From: Euryodendron excelsum
Lineage: Eukaryota > Streptophyta > Magnoliopsida > Ericales > Pentaphylacaceae
DNA: 64,000 bases
Reading direction: 5' to 3'
Assembly: GCA_033060915.1 (NCBI GenBank)
Contig: CM065393.1
Span: forward strand, 2,316,001-2,380,000
The position numbers and the translations under genes were made by a program. The notes beneath the pieces were generated by a model that ran no database searches, had not been told where the DNA came from, and saw nothing but the letters and a program-made list of their open reading frames with translations. Shown in pieces: positions 1 through 12,065 of the stretch; the stretch's first letter is position 1, and every line of letters begins with the position of its first letter.

Positions 1-74
1 CGTCGGGTAAGGCTACTTACTACCTTTTCGTAGAAGAAATCATTTAAAAGGTTCAAAAAATCAAGTCTACCTAA

Positions 75-375
75 TGACGTGGTGTGCCCGACCTAATAGA
101 GTTAAGACACATTCCTATTCTTATATTTATGAATTGAATTTTAAGTGATAATATAAATAACAATTTTCTTAACACATTCAAAAAAATTTTACTCATTTAG
201 TTTAGTTGGCAAAACATATAAATATGCACGACATAATAGAGTTATGACGCATATTCCTATTCTTATATTCATTTATTGAATTATAAGTGATAATGTAAAT
301 AACAATTTTCTTAACACATTCAAAATTTTTTTACCCATTTAGTTTAGTTGGCAAAACATTTATGATGTGTCCAAC
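75..375. repeat. Tandem duplication of about 141 bp
   Basis: Two diverged copies lie head to tail. The phrase taatagagtt recurs near 94 and 233, and ttcctattcttatatt near 112 and 253. Both copies end with the same AT-rich block about a TTAG-rich segment. There is no coding potential. It may belong to the outer part of the gypsy element that follows, but no boundary is visible. Confidence 0.75.
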
Positions 376-616
376 TTTAATAGACCGGACATGTTACGAA
401 TGTTCAAAATCTATAAGATAATTTTTTTCTCTCAAATATCTTAATATAATCGGGAGCCTTGTGCATTGAGTACAACCCTTTTTTATATTAGAAAAAAACA
501 CTTTTTACTTTTGTAGGTACCCACATCCATGGGCACCACGTGGCTGATCCATTCGCCTAGTTGGTAAGCCACATGGACCCCTAGAATACCTCAAAGTTAA
601 CACAACATTAGCAACG

Positions 617-795
617 CACCTCGCTCTTGTGGCATGTCAGTGCCCTTCGCACCTCCTCGCTCTTGTGGCAAGTAGATGTCCCTCGAGCCCCTTGCTCTTG
701 TAGCAGGTCGGCGCCTCTTTCAGTACACCTCGCTCTTGCGGCAGGTCGATGCCCCTCGCGCCCCCTCGCTCTTGCAGTAGGTCGCACTCCATTGG
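617..795. repeat. 36-bp GC-rich minisatellite, about five units
   Basis: The core cctcgctcttg recurs at about 618, 655, 690, 727 and 763, a period of 36-37 bp, with variants of a ggcaggtcg block after it. The array is GC-rich in an AT-rich setting and lies upstream of a TATA box at 1356, so it is probably in the U3 of a gypsy LTR. The period is a multiple of three, so both strands show spurious open frames. Confidence 0.8.
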
Positions 796-1355
796 AGCCC
801 CTCGGCCTAGCCTCGTGAAGGTGGTCTCGATGGCTTCTCTAAGCAAGGCTGTACCCCTACATGGCTCTGGCCAACCTCTAAGCTAGGCTTCATGCCTACA
901 TGGCTTCGACCACCCTCATAGGAGTAGCCCCAAGGCTCGCCATGTACAGGCCCCATGCCTCAACATCCTTCTTCTCACCCGTGCTCGGGACCTTACACGG
1001 ATCGTGGATTGGAGGCTAGAACTAAAGGGCATTGTTGAGTCGCTCGCCCCTCGGGCACGCGGGGTCCCGTTCAATCAGCCAGCTAAGACAAAGTGAGCTT
1101 CACCCACCAGACGTACTCAAGTGCAAGATCCCCGCATTAAATGAGCATATCAAGCATTAAATGCAGTGCTAATTCACATTTAATGAAGTGGACACATGGT
1201 ATGGTCTGATTGGACAAGAGCTTGATGACTGGGCTTGTCCCTACATCCTATCAGGCGGGCTGTGGCGTTGATATAGTTGCCCAAAGCCATGATAGTGCTA
1301 GAGCCCATCCAATTAGGAGGCGCCACATGTCCGTCATATCAGCCATCACCCTTAT

Positions 1356-1363
1356 TATAAATA
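1356..1363 (+). promoter_or_regulatory. TATA box of the gypsy LTR
   Basis: The sequence tataaata lies about 240 bp before the gag ATG at 1600, downstream of GC-rich repeats, as expected for an LTR U3/R junction. It is inferred from position only. Confidence 0.5.
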
Positions 1364-1599
1364 GCCAACTCATTTATGGCCCCAAAAGAAGAAATTAATC
1401 ACTTTCAACCTCCAAAACTCACGCTCGTGATCCTCTCTCTCTTGGTTGCCTTTGGTTTTTTCCTTGCCACCTCCGGGAGGCCCAAGCCACATCAACAACT
1501 ACTGGAATTTTCATACGGACGCCAAGGTAGTCAACTCTATATCCCTTGGTCTACGACACATATAATATTCCACTGGGGAAGGCTAGCACTCGCGACGCC

Positions 1600-2945
1600 A
1601 TGGCTCTAGAGAAAGCTACAACACAAACCAACCAGGAGAATGTAAAGGTCGATGAAGGCATTCAAATTGAAGATCTGAATCTTCAGGCTCTGACCTCCAC
1701 CCAAACTCAAGGAGAGCAGATCCGTGCTTTCAACAACAATGTTCTCACCCTCATAAAAGCCCAACAAGCTCTCATGAAAACCATCCGCACAATGCAGAAT
1801 GGCTAGGTTGGCTCCACCAACCCTTTGGCCCCGACACAATTCAAACCTTGTAAATCGGAGGCCACTCAGCGCAAAACCCCTGAGACAAAAAAAGCGGCCC
1901 GCGATCGAACACCAAACATTGTCCTCGATGCCACCGAGTGTCCCCCCGTAACGTCACTCCAGCCGTGTCGCCTCTTTCCTCAAGATACATCCCTCATCGT
2001 GGCTCAAGTGCAAGACCATGTGCACGCTATGCTTAGGCAAGAAAGCTCTGGCACGACATTTAGCGGCAAGCTCGACCTTTGCTCTCCATACTTAGAATGC
2101 ATCCAATCTCTCCAACACCCAAACAAGTACACCACTCCAAAGTTCACTAAGTTCGATGGGCACCGCAGAAACACCAAAAAGCATATCATGCAATTTGTAG
2201 ACTCCCTTGGCATCCACACTACAAATATTAATTGATGATATAGAGAGTTTTTTTTAAATCCCTTTATGATCGAGCCTACACTTAGTACACTAATTTGCTA
2301 CCAAACTCCCTCTCCTCTTGGGATGACATGGTTAAAAAATTCATAGCCAAATTCTTTTATGTTGATGAACGCTTCACTGTGTTCGATTTGATTCGTGAAA
2401 CCCAAGGCGACAGTGAGAAGCCTTAGAGGTTCAAGACCCCATAGATGAGAAGCAGTTGGTGGGTGTCTATATAGGATGCAAACCTGATACAAGATCCACA
2501 TGATCAATCACAAACTCCCAGACTTTGTAAGCTTGCTCATTGCCGCCCAAAACGTCAGCACGGTGATAAAAGACTCTTCGAGCAAGAGCTCCTAGTCTCA
2601 GCCCCCTCGCCAGCCCGCCGCCCCATGGAGAGGTGGCCTTTTGTGTCAGCCCACTATCTATGTTGCGACAGGCCCAACTCGGGTTAGTCCTAATAAGAGA
2701 AAATGTCCCTTTAGGGATGACCCTCCCCCTCTCCTTATTTCTTTCAAAACTGTCACGACCCTCCTAGATGCATGGGTCGCCGACGGCCAGATTTCCCTCT
2801 CTGAGGTAAAGAAACAACCCACCAAATAGGATCGAGCCAAAGAAAACTATTGCATCTACCATCAGACTACTATCCACTCCACCAAAGACTGTTACATTCT
2901 CCGGTGCATCTTCCTAAAAAAGAAACAGGAAAACACCTTGTAGCT
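1600..2945 (+). pseudogene. gypsy gag pseudogene with zinc-knuckle-like 3' part
   Basis: The frame opens at the ATG at 1600 (MALEKATTQ...), stops at 1804-1806, and resumes through 1825-2235 with a KFTKFDG segment. After a shift it continues as a typical gypsy gag core (LPPNSLSSWDD, KKFIAKFF, ER) near 2290-2390. Near 2730-2945 another frame gives a LDAWVADGQISL segment and then Y-C-x2-H ... H-x4-D-C, the zinc-knuckle-like spacer of Tat-type gag-pol. At least one stop and several frameshifts break it. Gag would package element RNA in virus-like particles; this copy cannot be translated as one protein. Confidence 0.75.
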
Positions 2946-3375
2946 TCTAGATACCGATGTGTTCAATGATTCCTTCCCGAAACATTGTGACAATGGCAAG
3001 GACGTCATGATGATCTCTCACCGCGATGAGTTTGAGGAAATATCTGTTTGCTATATTGCCAAACCCAGCGCTTGTGATCCAGACTTCAAGCATCGCTGAG
3101 CCACCACCCTTCAATCATCTACAAAGTTCAAGCATTTCTTCAATCAATTCGGTCCCTCGGCTACCACCCACTATGAGGCCATCAAGGTGCTCTTGCGCAC
3201 GGCCGACACAAATGGCAAACCTTGAATGAGCACAAGCGGCTCTATCAACCGAGCCTTCCAAGAAAATCACCTCACCATTACTTTCTCTGAGGTCGACCAA
3301 GTCTAACCTTACCCTCACAGGCGCCCACTCTATATTCTGACCATCGTGTAAGAAACGGAATTCCAACGAGGCTTC

Positions 3376-3642
3376 ATGGATGGCGAAACCTCTATTAACA
3401 TCATGCCTTATTCCACTTTCCAAGCTGTTGGTTTTCTTGAGCAGAGACTCGTACACGAGCCCATCAATATCAGAGGATTTAGTAGCCAATCCCAATTATC
3501 GCTTAGATATACAAGAGTCGATCTTCGAGTCGGCCCCATCCATTCTTGCACAAAATTTCATGTCATTAAAATCGATGCCAATTACCACTTGGGACGAACT
3601 TGGTTGCATAGATATGGAGCCATCCCTTCCATCCCTACTTAG
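3376..3642 (+). pseudogene. gypsy retropepsin-like protease fragment
   Basis: An open stretch begins MDGETSINIMPYST, matching the active-site region of gypsy aspartic proteases (usual form DGGSSxNxMP). It continues to a HLGRTWLHRYGAIPS segment, matching the LGRPWIHxxGxVPS end of that domain. The aspartate of the active-site motif is present (codon at 3379), but the following glycine-serine has become glutamate-threonine. The preceding part is split by stops and the frame ends before any RT. It is the 3'-most recognisable part of the gypsy remnant. Confidence 0.75.
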
Positions 3643-3739
3643 GCTTACAAATGGATCTTATACATCACATTGCAGAGGCTAATGGGCCTATAGTCATGTA
3701 CAGTCCTGGTCTCTTTGACCCATGGAATAAAAACTATAA

Positions 3740-4210
3740 GGGCGCATTTGTTTGCAGGATTAAATCACAAGATTGGACTAAATATCTTGTGGGGCCTATT
3801 CATTTTCCGTTTGGAGCGGCTAAATGACAGGGAATGAGACATCCATTCCGAACTATTAATCCTCTAAAATGCAAAATAAGTAATACCATAGGAGAGGTGA
3901 TATTACTTATCCCCTCCCTTGAGATAAGCTCAAAAATAATATTTTTATCATTCTTTTATTATTATAATAGGTTAATATAATATTAAATAGCTATATTATA
4001 ATTTAAAATTAAATTTTTTATTAGTTTTGTTTAATTTTAATGTGATATTCTAAAAAAATAATATTACTTATCTCATCATAATCTCATCCTAATCAAACGT
4101 AATATGAGTAATTTCTCATCACACCAAGTATTACTTATCACCCATCAGCACCTTTCTAATTATAGAATATTACTCATTTCCTATTTTCTCATCCCATAAA
4201 TAAACGAGCC
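3740..4210. mobile_element. PIF/Harbinger-like MITE with TAA target duplication
   Basis: The left end reads gggcgcatttgtttg and the inverted right end ggctcgtttatttat, which gives imperfect terminal inverted repeats. The element is flanked by the trinucleotide TAA on both sides (3737-3739 and 4211-4213), as expected for Tourist/Harbinger-type insertions. It is 471 bp, AT-rich and non-coding, and separates the gypsy remnant from the LINE fragment. Confidence 0.75.
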
Positions 4211-4257
4211 TAAATGTTTTGTTGGCTTCCTTGAGCATGAATCCAGATTGCAAAAAT

Positions 4258-5560
4258 GAAAGAACTGCAGCTGAAACATCCTTTCCAAAGCCAATTCCAA
4301 TTACGCTGGAAAAAGGCTGCAATAAAACCATCTGGTCCCGGAGGGGCTTTTAAGCCCTGCACCTGGAAGACAGCCACCTCTCTTCGTCAGTGGAAAAATT
4401 AAACGTCAATCCAACCACTGCTGCTGCTGCTCCAATTAATCCATGCCCCCCAATCCTCTTCTTGCACAGGAGCGGAACCACCATTATATCACAACCAAAT
4501 AAACTTTTAAATGTTGTAGGAACATACTCTGAATGAATGGCCGGCCAATTGCAGGTCAGTGACCAGCATTTCCCCTCATCATCCTGTAAACACGTACACA
4601 ATGCGTTTCTTTGCTGCTGCTGTGATCTATGGTCATCGTAAAGATGAAAGAAGCGAGTATTATTATCCCCAACCTTCATCCAATGAGTCTTGGCCCCAAT
4701 AAAGCTCATGCATGCTGATCAGCTAAACGATCATCTAGGACTAGGACCCCTCGAATCTTCCTCTCATTTTCCAGTAAACTATCATCACCATTAATTATAA
4801 TCTCCAGTCGCATTTTCTGCAGATGCGCCTGGACATGCTTAACCTACTCACTCAACCTAAAATGAGTAGGTTAAGGAACTCGATCCAATTCCAAAGATGA
4901 CGCAACAGCATCTTTTGCTTTCTGCATAGGTAACATATATACAAAGGCAAACCTGATACGTCTACTGATTGCTACCAAACCTTCTGGGCAATAGAGCTCT
5001 CGCAGCTGACAAGTTCAACTAAGTGGCTGAAAGGATATATATATATATATATATATATATGTATTTAGCATGCAAGATCGATCTTCACTCACTGCAGTAT
5101 GTAACAACACTTCGAATACTACGTAAATAATATAACAAGCTAGGCCCCAGGGAACATTTCTAACCCCACTCCTTAAGAGCAAAAACCCCTATCCAGCCGT
5201 TCCATAGTTGAGAGCGGAAGCAGCCCTTCTATTATTTTTGTTCAAGTATAAAACACTCCATGCGAGGGCACCTCCATCAACCCATCCTCCTTAAGAAACT
5301 CTTGAAAGCACCTCAACCCCAGAATTGGATGCTTGCACTTCCTAAACTTCTCGATCATTATAATCTCTCAAACTTGATTGAAATCCCCAACCACCACAAA
5401 TGGATGAACAAAGTCCCCAAAAATATTGGAAGACAACTCCCCCAAAAGCTTTTCAATGGACTTTAAAGTTTCCCAGGGCACATATGTAGCTTCCTCATGC
5501 AACCTTTCCACGTGTTCATCAATCCAGTAGTCGTATGCTTTCAAACTAATCAATCCAGCA
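4258..5560 (-). mobile_element. LINE (L1-type) fragment: endonuclease and N-terminal RT pieces
   Basis: Read on the minus strand from 5553, an open stretch ends in PFVVVGDFNQV, the GDFN motif of the APE-like endonuclease of plant LINEs. Further on, 4709-4350 contains HWMKVGDNNTRFFH, matching the conserved WLKxGDxNTKFFH block that precedes RT. In another frame near 4350-4260 lies KAPPGPDGF, the start of RT. Catalytic RT motifs further on are missing, so the fragment stops at about 4258. Stops and frameshifts separate the pieces. It is a dead fragment with no poly(A) end seen. Confidence 0.82.
5035..5060. repeat. (AT)n microsatellite
   Basis: About 13 uninterrupted AT units lie inside the LINE fragment between its endonuclease and RT parts. 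Confidence 0.95.
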
Positions 5561-5694
5561 CTTTAAATGAATATTGTGATTATTGTGTTTTATTTATTTA
5601 TTTTAAATACTATCAATTTAAATTTTTAAAGAAATTAATGCATAACAAAATAAAATTATTCAAATATATATGTCTAAATTTTGATTTTTAGATG

Positions 5695-5713
5695 TATATA
5701 TATATATATATAT
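5695..5713. repeat. (TA)n microsatellite
   Basis: A short run of TA dinucleotides lies between the LINE fragment and the next element. Confidence 0.9.
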
Positions 5714-5748
5714 TTGTATGTATGCTGTAGAGTTGCACTCGCTCTAGT

Positions 5749-7627
5749 TAGGGATAACAATTTGACCCAAAAAAACTCAAACCCGCTTCATTTTGTCCCT
5801 AATAAGAAGAGTTTAGAGTATGAATAAACGGGATACAAAAAAGAAAATATAACCTAAAATGAGTTTGGGATGAGATAGGGTTTAGATCACCTTGCCCTAC
5901 CCTGATTATTTTATTAAATTCTTAAATACTTTTTTTATATTTTAATAAAATAAAATATCCTTGGTATATATAAGTAAATGTTAGGATTCTAATGTTACTT
6001 CTTATTAATGAAATTTAGCCTCTTTCTTTATTAATTTTATATTGTATTAATGTTTGTATTGTTGGGGATTGCGAAATTTTTCACGACCCGACTATAGTAC
6101 ATACGTATAATGCCAACAATGATGATCTAATTAGCATAAATTAATCTACATGATTTGAATCATACCTTCGAGATTTCTCTTATTTGATCTTGAATAGCAG
6201 CATGTATAAATTTTGAAATCTTTCTTCTTTGATCTCGAACAGCAAGCAACAACAACAAGAAAGATTCACTTGCTCGCACTTAATCTTCAAACTTTTGTTG
6301 TATCCCTCATACACGCCTTACTCTAAAAAGAGTGGGTTCACAACTGTTAGGGTTTCTTTCTCGCACAAAACATATGTATCTCAAGTATGAGTACGTGTCA
6401 CCCTAACAGCTCTTAGAGTACGTATATATAAACGTTACAGCAAGGATCATAGGATCAGTATGACTAGAGCTTTCTACACATATAAGGATTTTTAATCCAA
6501 TCAGGATTAATATCTATTTACGTAAATTATAATTTATACCACTAATAAATTATAACTGTACTCCCTATCATACTGAGAATTATATTCCGAGCTTCATATT
6601 ATTAAATATTTATTTATCTCCTCACGTTAAGATCACAAATACCTGTCTATTAAATTAAATTACTAACAATTAAATTTAATAGACTTATTTAATTCTTTGA
6701 GATATTTCACTTAACTTATTTGATATGTAGGATTTATAATCCACCTGCAAGGTTTGCATTAATCAAAACTTATAAGTTTCCTCAAGAGGGTATCATCAAT
6801 CCTTATACGAGGACGTGAATTTCATTAATAATTAATATTACCATACACATAATGTTATTGTCCAACTCACTGAGTTTATTGACCTACAAAGAATCTCACT
6901 CTTCTGTAAATCAAAACAATAAATACTACATACATGTGTCTATTTATTATATTATGATTAAGAACGTAAGCACTTATAATAATCATGATGTATTAATTGT
7001 TTTATATAATTAATATAAAAATAACTATCTCAACACAGTCATGTTCAATACATACAAAGTGTATTAGTATAAGGAATTGGAACTATACCGCTCTCCATAA
7101 TCAAGACAGACTTATTAAAATTTTGTGCTACAGTCCTACTGATGGTGTGTCCAGTTCTATCTAAGACTGTGAATTGTAAGCTTATATTTCATATAAACCG
7201 ATGATCTAACCTTCCGTTTGTAAGCTGTACTCTATACACCAAATCATCTATTATATAGAATAAGAGATACACATGCATAATCATTAAATAAATAACGTAA
7301 GGCAAACATTGCTCACACAGATACTCATTAAAATGAAATAATAATTTATTAATAAATATGAAAGCCATTACATAAAATATATCTTTTAGTATAAATCCCT
7401 AACATGTATAATTTAGATTATTTTTATTTTTAAAAAATTAATTATATTTTGAGATTTTAAATGCGTTTAACATGTTTCAACATGAACTGATTAACTAAGT
7501 GGGACAGGGATTGATGGAAAAGTTCAACCCGTTACAAATTTGGAGTAAGTATGGGATGGAGTTTCCTATTAAGGGTGGGATAAAATTTAGCCTAATCCGT
7601 ACCGAATTAGTCTCGTTGCCATTCCTA
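5749..7627. mobile_element. hAT-like non-autonomous element, interrupted by a solo LTR
   Basis: The left end is tagggataacaatttgaccc, and the right end inverted begins taggaatggcaacgaga, the TAGGGRTGGCAA style of plant hAT-like MITEs. The flanking octamers gctctagt (5741-5748) and gctccagc (7628-7635) agree at six of eight positions and may be a decayed target duplication. Without the solo LTR at 6060-7404 the element is about 530 bp. The two halves share hAT-MITE-like phrases such as caaacccg and caacccg. The outer ends are less secure than the nested LTR. Confidence 0.55.
6060..7404 (-). mobile_element. Solo LTR (family 1), 1,345 bp, perfect 5-bp target duplication
   Basis: The sequence starts tgttgggga and ends tccctaaca, an LTR with TG...CA ends. 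It is flanked by identical TGTAT pentamers (6055-6059 and 7405-7409). No internal retrotransposon sequence follows, so it is a solo LTR left by recombination between two LTRs. A TATA-like tttatatata lies on the minus strand near 6423-6432, giving its orientation. The same family occurs at 39574-40872 in the other orientation. The lineage is not determinable from the LTR alone. Confidence 0.93.
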
Positions 7628-7671
7628 GCTCCAGCTCTAGCTCTAGCTCTAGCTCTAACTCTAGCTCCTGC
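7628..7671. repeat. Imperfect AGCTCT hexanucleotide repeat
   Basis: About seven units of agctct/agctcc lie immediately right of the hAT-like element. Confidence 0.8.
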
Positions 7672-7715
7672 TTAGCGAATTGATTACTTAATGCAATACT
7701 ATAAAGTTAAAAATA

Positions 7716-7879
7716 CCCATTTGGATGCAGTTTTTTTTATTTTTATGAGTTTTTTTAATTTCTCTTCTAATTTTCTTACTAGATTTTAGGTCACAAGTTA
7801 ATAAAAAAAGTGTCATAAAACAAAGGCCAGAAATAGGAAGTTGGAAGACAAAACTCATAAAAAGAATTGCATCAAGGGG
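7716..7879. mobile_element. Short hairpin-type MITE
   Basis: The left end cccatttggatgca and the inverted right end ccccttgatgca are followed on both sides by T-rich sequence and atgagtttt, so the 164-bp unit folds back on itself. A related sequence (ttggatgcaactttttttatg) occurs near 36130. No clear target duplication was found. Confidence 0.55.
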
Positions 7880-8213
7880 ATGCCGGCGACAGTCACCAAG
7901 GACAATCGCCTCCGGCGGTCCCATGCTTTAAACCGGAAAGTCCCAGTTTTTGTGTTTTAAACTCTTTGATTATATTGAAAAGTTAGCTGATAGGACTTGA
8001 CGTGCCAGACAAAATCCAATGACAAAAAAACCCCTTTCTCTTTTTCTATTATCTTGTAAAAAAAGGGGATTCAATGGTAAATAATTAGATATTGCAACAA
8101 TTTTGTTGTCTTTCCAACCGATCTCGTGCCCCTCATCCTCAGGTCTCTCTCTTTCTCTCTCTCAATGAAAACCAGGTAAAACCCAAACTAATGCATATAC
8201 ACACATATTAAGA

Positions 8214-8640
8214 AGCATGGATACAAATACAGAACATGGACATAGACACATTGACACGAATTTTTTTTAAAAATACAGGACTCGACATGGCAATGACCCG
8301 ACAAGATGAATATATATTTTGTATGTTATATATAGGAATATTTTACCCACACTAATTAAAATTAAAAACATGCATCCCATAACTTAAATGTTAATTTGTG
8401 TATAAATCAGGTTGCTTTTGTTTCACAATTGGATCCTAATTATTTTTCTTCAAATTTATAATGTATTTAATATGTGTTTTAGTGTTGGATACGAGTGTCT
8501 AAGTAACGAAGACGTATCCCCCAAATGTCAATGTCCCAAGAGTGTTTGGTTTTAAAAAAATTAAAAAAATAATGTGACACGTTTAAACATGTATCCGACA
8601 TGTGTCGGAAAGTGTCTAAATTAGGTTATATTTTAGATGT
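8214..8640. repeat. Unclassified dispersed repeat, copy 1
   Basis: It shares long stretches with 14215-14630, for example aattaaaattaaaaac, attttcttcaaa and the gtgtccgg-like ends, and more weakly with 9312-9840. Its 3' part carries an atgtatccgacatgtgtcgg palindrome-like segment. No open frame, poly(A) tail or target duplication identifies its class. Confidence 0.7.
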
Positions 8641-9311
8641 CATCTTATGGGTAATGCCCACTTCCCAAAGCATTTTATGGAATTCACATTTGGCGATGAT
8701 TAAAAAACACACTTCACAAGATTGACTGAATTCCATTGATTAATTTATCTAGTAATTCCACGTCTTATTTAATCTTATCGTCCTCCACTATACATTCTTA
8801 CTGCTGGTGCAGTTAACATGATTTGAGTTTCTATTCCGCTCTCCTTTGACTTAGAAACCTATTTTCTGCTGCCATCTTTTGACGTTGTTTTGAACCATAA
8901 TAATTGTATGCCATAAAAGTGCTCACGTAAGAAGGATACGTGCTTAAAGGGGTGAGTAAAGTATCGAATCTGATAATTTGAATTATATGTCAAAATAATT
9001 CCAATGAGACAATCTTTTGTTTTCTCTTTATGGCTAAGGGAGAGGTTTTGATGTCTCCAAAGTTGTTACATACACATAAAATGTGGTTTAATTCATGGCT
9101 TTCCTGACCAGCGAGACATGATTATAGCTTCTTGAGGGTGCACATTGTTTTATGTAAATTTCATACGGCCCTATGTAATGTGTGCCAAGCTTCATCTACT
9201 TTTGAATGGAGGACTGAGGACTTATTCTTAAGGTGGAGGCCATAGAATGTAAGTATAAAGGATATGGAGGGATTATTAGAGAGCAACATTTCTTTAGCAT
9301 TTATATATTCT

Positions 9312-9840
9312 AAGAAGTGCGGATACGGAAATGGAACACATGCAAAACACGAGACTGTAATTTTCAAAAAAATAAGTATACAACACGGTAAGGACACGAC
9401 AACAACTACACATATTTTATATGTATAAATAAAAATAATGAATATTTCCTCATTTTATCCTTCACAAATATATTTATATTTTATTATATCAAAAGAATAA
9501 GAAATCATTTTTCACACAAAAGACGTGTGAACAAAAAGTAACAACATAAGTTTTAGAAACTTCTATTAAAAAACAAAGTAGAAATTTCGGGTTTTAGAAT
9601 CCCTACAATTAAAATTCTAAATGAGGGAGTATATAGATCAATATTGTATTATATCCTTCGATCCTAATTTATTTTCTTCAAACTTACAATGTGTTTTATT
9701 TGTATTTAAATGAGAGACACGTATCCTCCAAGTGTCCAAACACCAAAGTGTGTCTGATTTTATAATAGAATATATTTGAACACGTGGCTGATAAGTGTTG
9801 GCGTTAGACATGTACACGACACTTTCTTATAGATGTTTGT
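9312..9840. repeat. Unclassified dispersed repeat, copy 2 (diverged)
   Basis: It begins with agtgcggatacgg and ends near gtacacgacac. It shares cttcgatcctaatttattttcttcaaac-type phrases with copies 1 and 3. It has a 200-bp middle part not shared with them, so it is either insertion-bearing or a longer family member. Confidence 0.6.
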
Positions 9841-12065
9841 GCTTTTTAGTCTAAATCTAATGAGAGGAAGTGGTGATAGAATCTTTGACAATTCGCAGTT
9901 ACATGGAGAGACCCGTGTCTAAGTTGTATAGACAAATGAAATTTGGTTGTAGTCTTCCTCTGATGATAAAGTTTTTCAAAACAATATTTGGGCAGCTCTT
10001 AAGTACAAAAATGTCCACAATGCTATTCTGGGAGGATACTTTTTATCAACTGTACTTGGTTCATTTTAGGAGTGGCTAAATTTTGTCAACTTCTAAGAGT
10101 TTAAATGGTAAATTGAAAATGTGTTGAAGTTATATCATAACTACTTGATACAAACCTAGCCAACGCTCAAGCATTTAGTGATGTGTTATGCGGACTGCAC
10201 TTTGTATCCACTTAATCAAGGTGGAACCAAGATTTTGTTTTGGGGGTGTCCAAATTTGATACACAAATTTTCACCTATGATATAATTATTATATTTTAGT
10301 TTTTCTTTGCACATATTATAAGTTCAAGTATGAGAAGTATATTAGGATACAAGATTAATTTCGACATAAAAATTTAAATTAGCTTCTATTGAGCCTCAAC
10401 AAAATATGGAAAAAGGCAAATCAATTGTTTCTTAGTATAGTTCAACTTAGTTATTTGTTAAAGTGGAACTTGATGTTCTTTTGAATCCCTAAAGACATCT
10501 ATGATTGATTCTATATCTAAACTTTGCGGAAGTTTCATTTTCACTACATGCATCTATGTTTGTACTCTAGAACCAATTTCAACTACTATATATAATTTGT
10601 CTAGGACCGTATGCTTTTAGTAGATGGGTAAAGTCCACTAGTTGGATTTGTGCACCCATTGATGTTTGATTTTATTAGGTTAGGACATACATAAAAAAAT
10701 TGGATAGGATTCATAGTCTACTATATAAAATTTTAGATATTTGGTTGGACTAGGCTTTAAGGAAGGTTTTAGATTATGGGATTGCCGGTAGAATAAATAT
10801 TCGCATGGACATTATATATATGCACAATATATAGGAGGGTTATACAAAAAGTAGGGGCTGACATGGCACCCCTCGGCCCTCGCCCAAGGGTAGTTCTGCC
10901 CTTGCACTTAATACTAATCGAAAGTTTCTGCTGGAAAAAACTGATGCGAAAAGTCATTAGAAACAAGAAGGAAAATTTGCGCTCACAGAAGACCAATTCA
11001 ACAAGTGCTAATGCAGTAGGTCACATCTTCTCTGTCAGAGACAACAAAAACTCCAGTGCGCTCCTGTGCACGTAGGCGGAACAAGTAGGCTTCCTCGCTT
11101 GACTCTTTTAGCTTAGATGACAACCAGTGGAGCGTTATATAGGAAATAGAATATTACATCACTTTAATAAATGCCTTTATTGTTTTTGCAGGTGATTGAG
11201 TCTCTCTCTCAACTGCATGGATTCTACACTTGCCAATAAGTTGGGATGAATGCCTTGTCACCAAACTAACCTGTTTTTAACTTGGCTAGCAAACCCTTCC
11301 GGAGATAATTCATAGTAGAGGTCCAACCCAGCATAAACCTGCCAACTTGGGTCATGTAAAATTAGTTTACAAGTGAGAAAATTTAAATTGTTAAGGTGGC
11401 ATTTGGTAAAGCTGCCAATCTTCATTATTCGCTTAAAAAAAACTAGTGTTAAGCATCCCTTCTTCCTGTTTTCAAAAATTTTGCAAGCAAAAGAAGAAAA
11501 TAAAAAACTAGTGCGTTACCTAATGGGGTGTAACATCTTAGGTCAGGTGTACTAGGGGCCTATATTAAAGCAAAAGGAATTTGGGATTCCTAAAACTAGC
11601 TTGTTAGAAAACCCAAACAAGCCTGCTATATAGGCAGGCTGGCGAGTGTCTGGATTTTTCAGTGCCCCTACATATTGGGTACATTTGGTCACCCTTTATA
11701 TATTGTACATCGTCGTGAAAGAAATTTACTGCTCTTGTGGCTGGCTTTGGCCAGATAACTGATCAATCAAGGAAAAGAGTATATTTGCTTTTTTAAATAG
11801 GTGTCTTCCCCATACATATCACACATGCGTGTGCCAATTAAGTAAATTTAAATTTGAACAGTAAGAAGGTATTTTGGGGGTATGTTTTTTATGCTTTAAA
11901 TAATTTAACTGTTACATTAAAGGTCCCCTAGCCTGTTCCCTTGCAGTTATTTCCTTCAAAGCTTTAGGGGCGTTGTGTTGTGATGGGCTTATGGCACCAT
12001 ACTTGTTTTTGTGATATAAGTTTCTAGTTTGCAATTGCTGATACTATTATTACTCCAACATGTAG

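Larger units (their letters stand above)
540..3736 (+). mobile_element. Degenerate Ty3/gypsy retrotransposon (LTR/leader, gag, protease; no RT or integrase)
   Basis: The order on the plus strand is: LTR-like GC-rich sequence with minisatellite and TATA box, gag, a zinc-knuckle-like spacer and a retropepsin-like region. Sequence similarity then stops at a MITE (3740) and a LINE fragment (from 4258). No reverse transcriptase, integrase or second LTR was found, so this is a 5' fragment. The gag and spacer style (KF-x-KFDG segment, then YCxYH...H...DC) suggests the Tat/Ogre-like gypsy lineage; that is my reading of family style, not a search result. The left boundary is not visible and is approximate. 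Frames are broken by stops and frameshifts, so it cannot encode a working element. Confidence 0.8.
7880..12065. other. Gene-free stretch apart from the repeats listed
   Basis: Outside the two dispersed repeat copies I see no exon with plausible splice sites or family similarity. A short CT-rich run lies at about 8143-8163. Open frames at 9161-9397, 9870-10079, 10863-11075 and 11373-11555 have no recognisable domain. The stretch directly left of 12066 is probably intron sequence that came with the EXO70-like exon. Confidence 0.5.

Noticed and set aside
617..795. CRISPR-like array
   Set aside because: Repeats are adjacent with no unique spacers; plant nuclear DNA; also true of the arrays at 32.4, 45.7 and 61.4 kb.
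627..846. Overlapping open frames on both strands at the GC-rich array
   Set aside because: Same reason: a 36-37-bp tandem array keeps all frames open.
9870..10079. 69-codon plus-strand frame
   Set aside because: No family features and no splice context.
11385..11540. MITE bounded by ttaaggtggcatttggtaa and ttacctaatggggtg
   Set aside because: The inverted match is too short and gapped, and no target duplication supports it.
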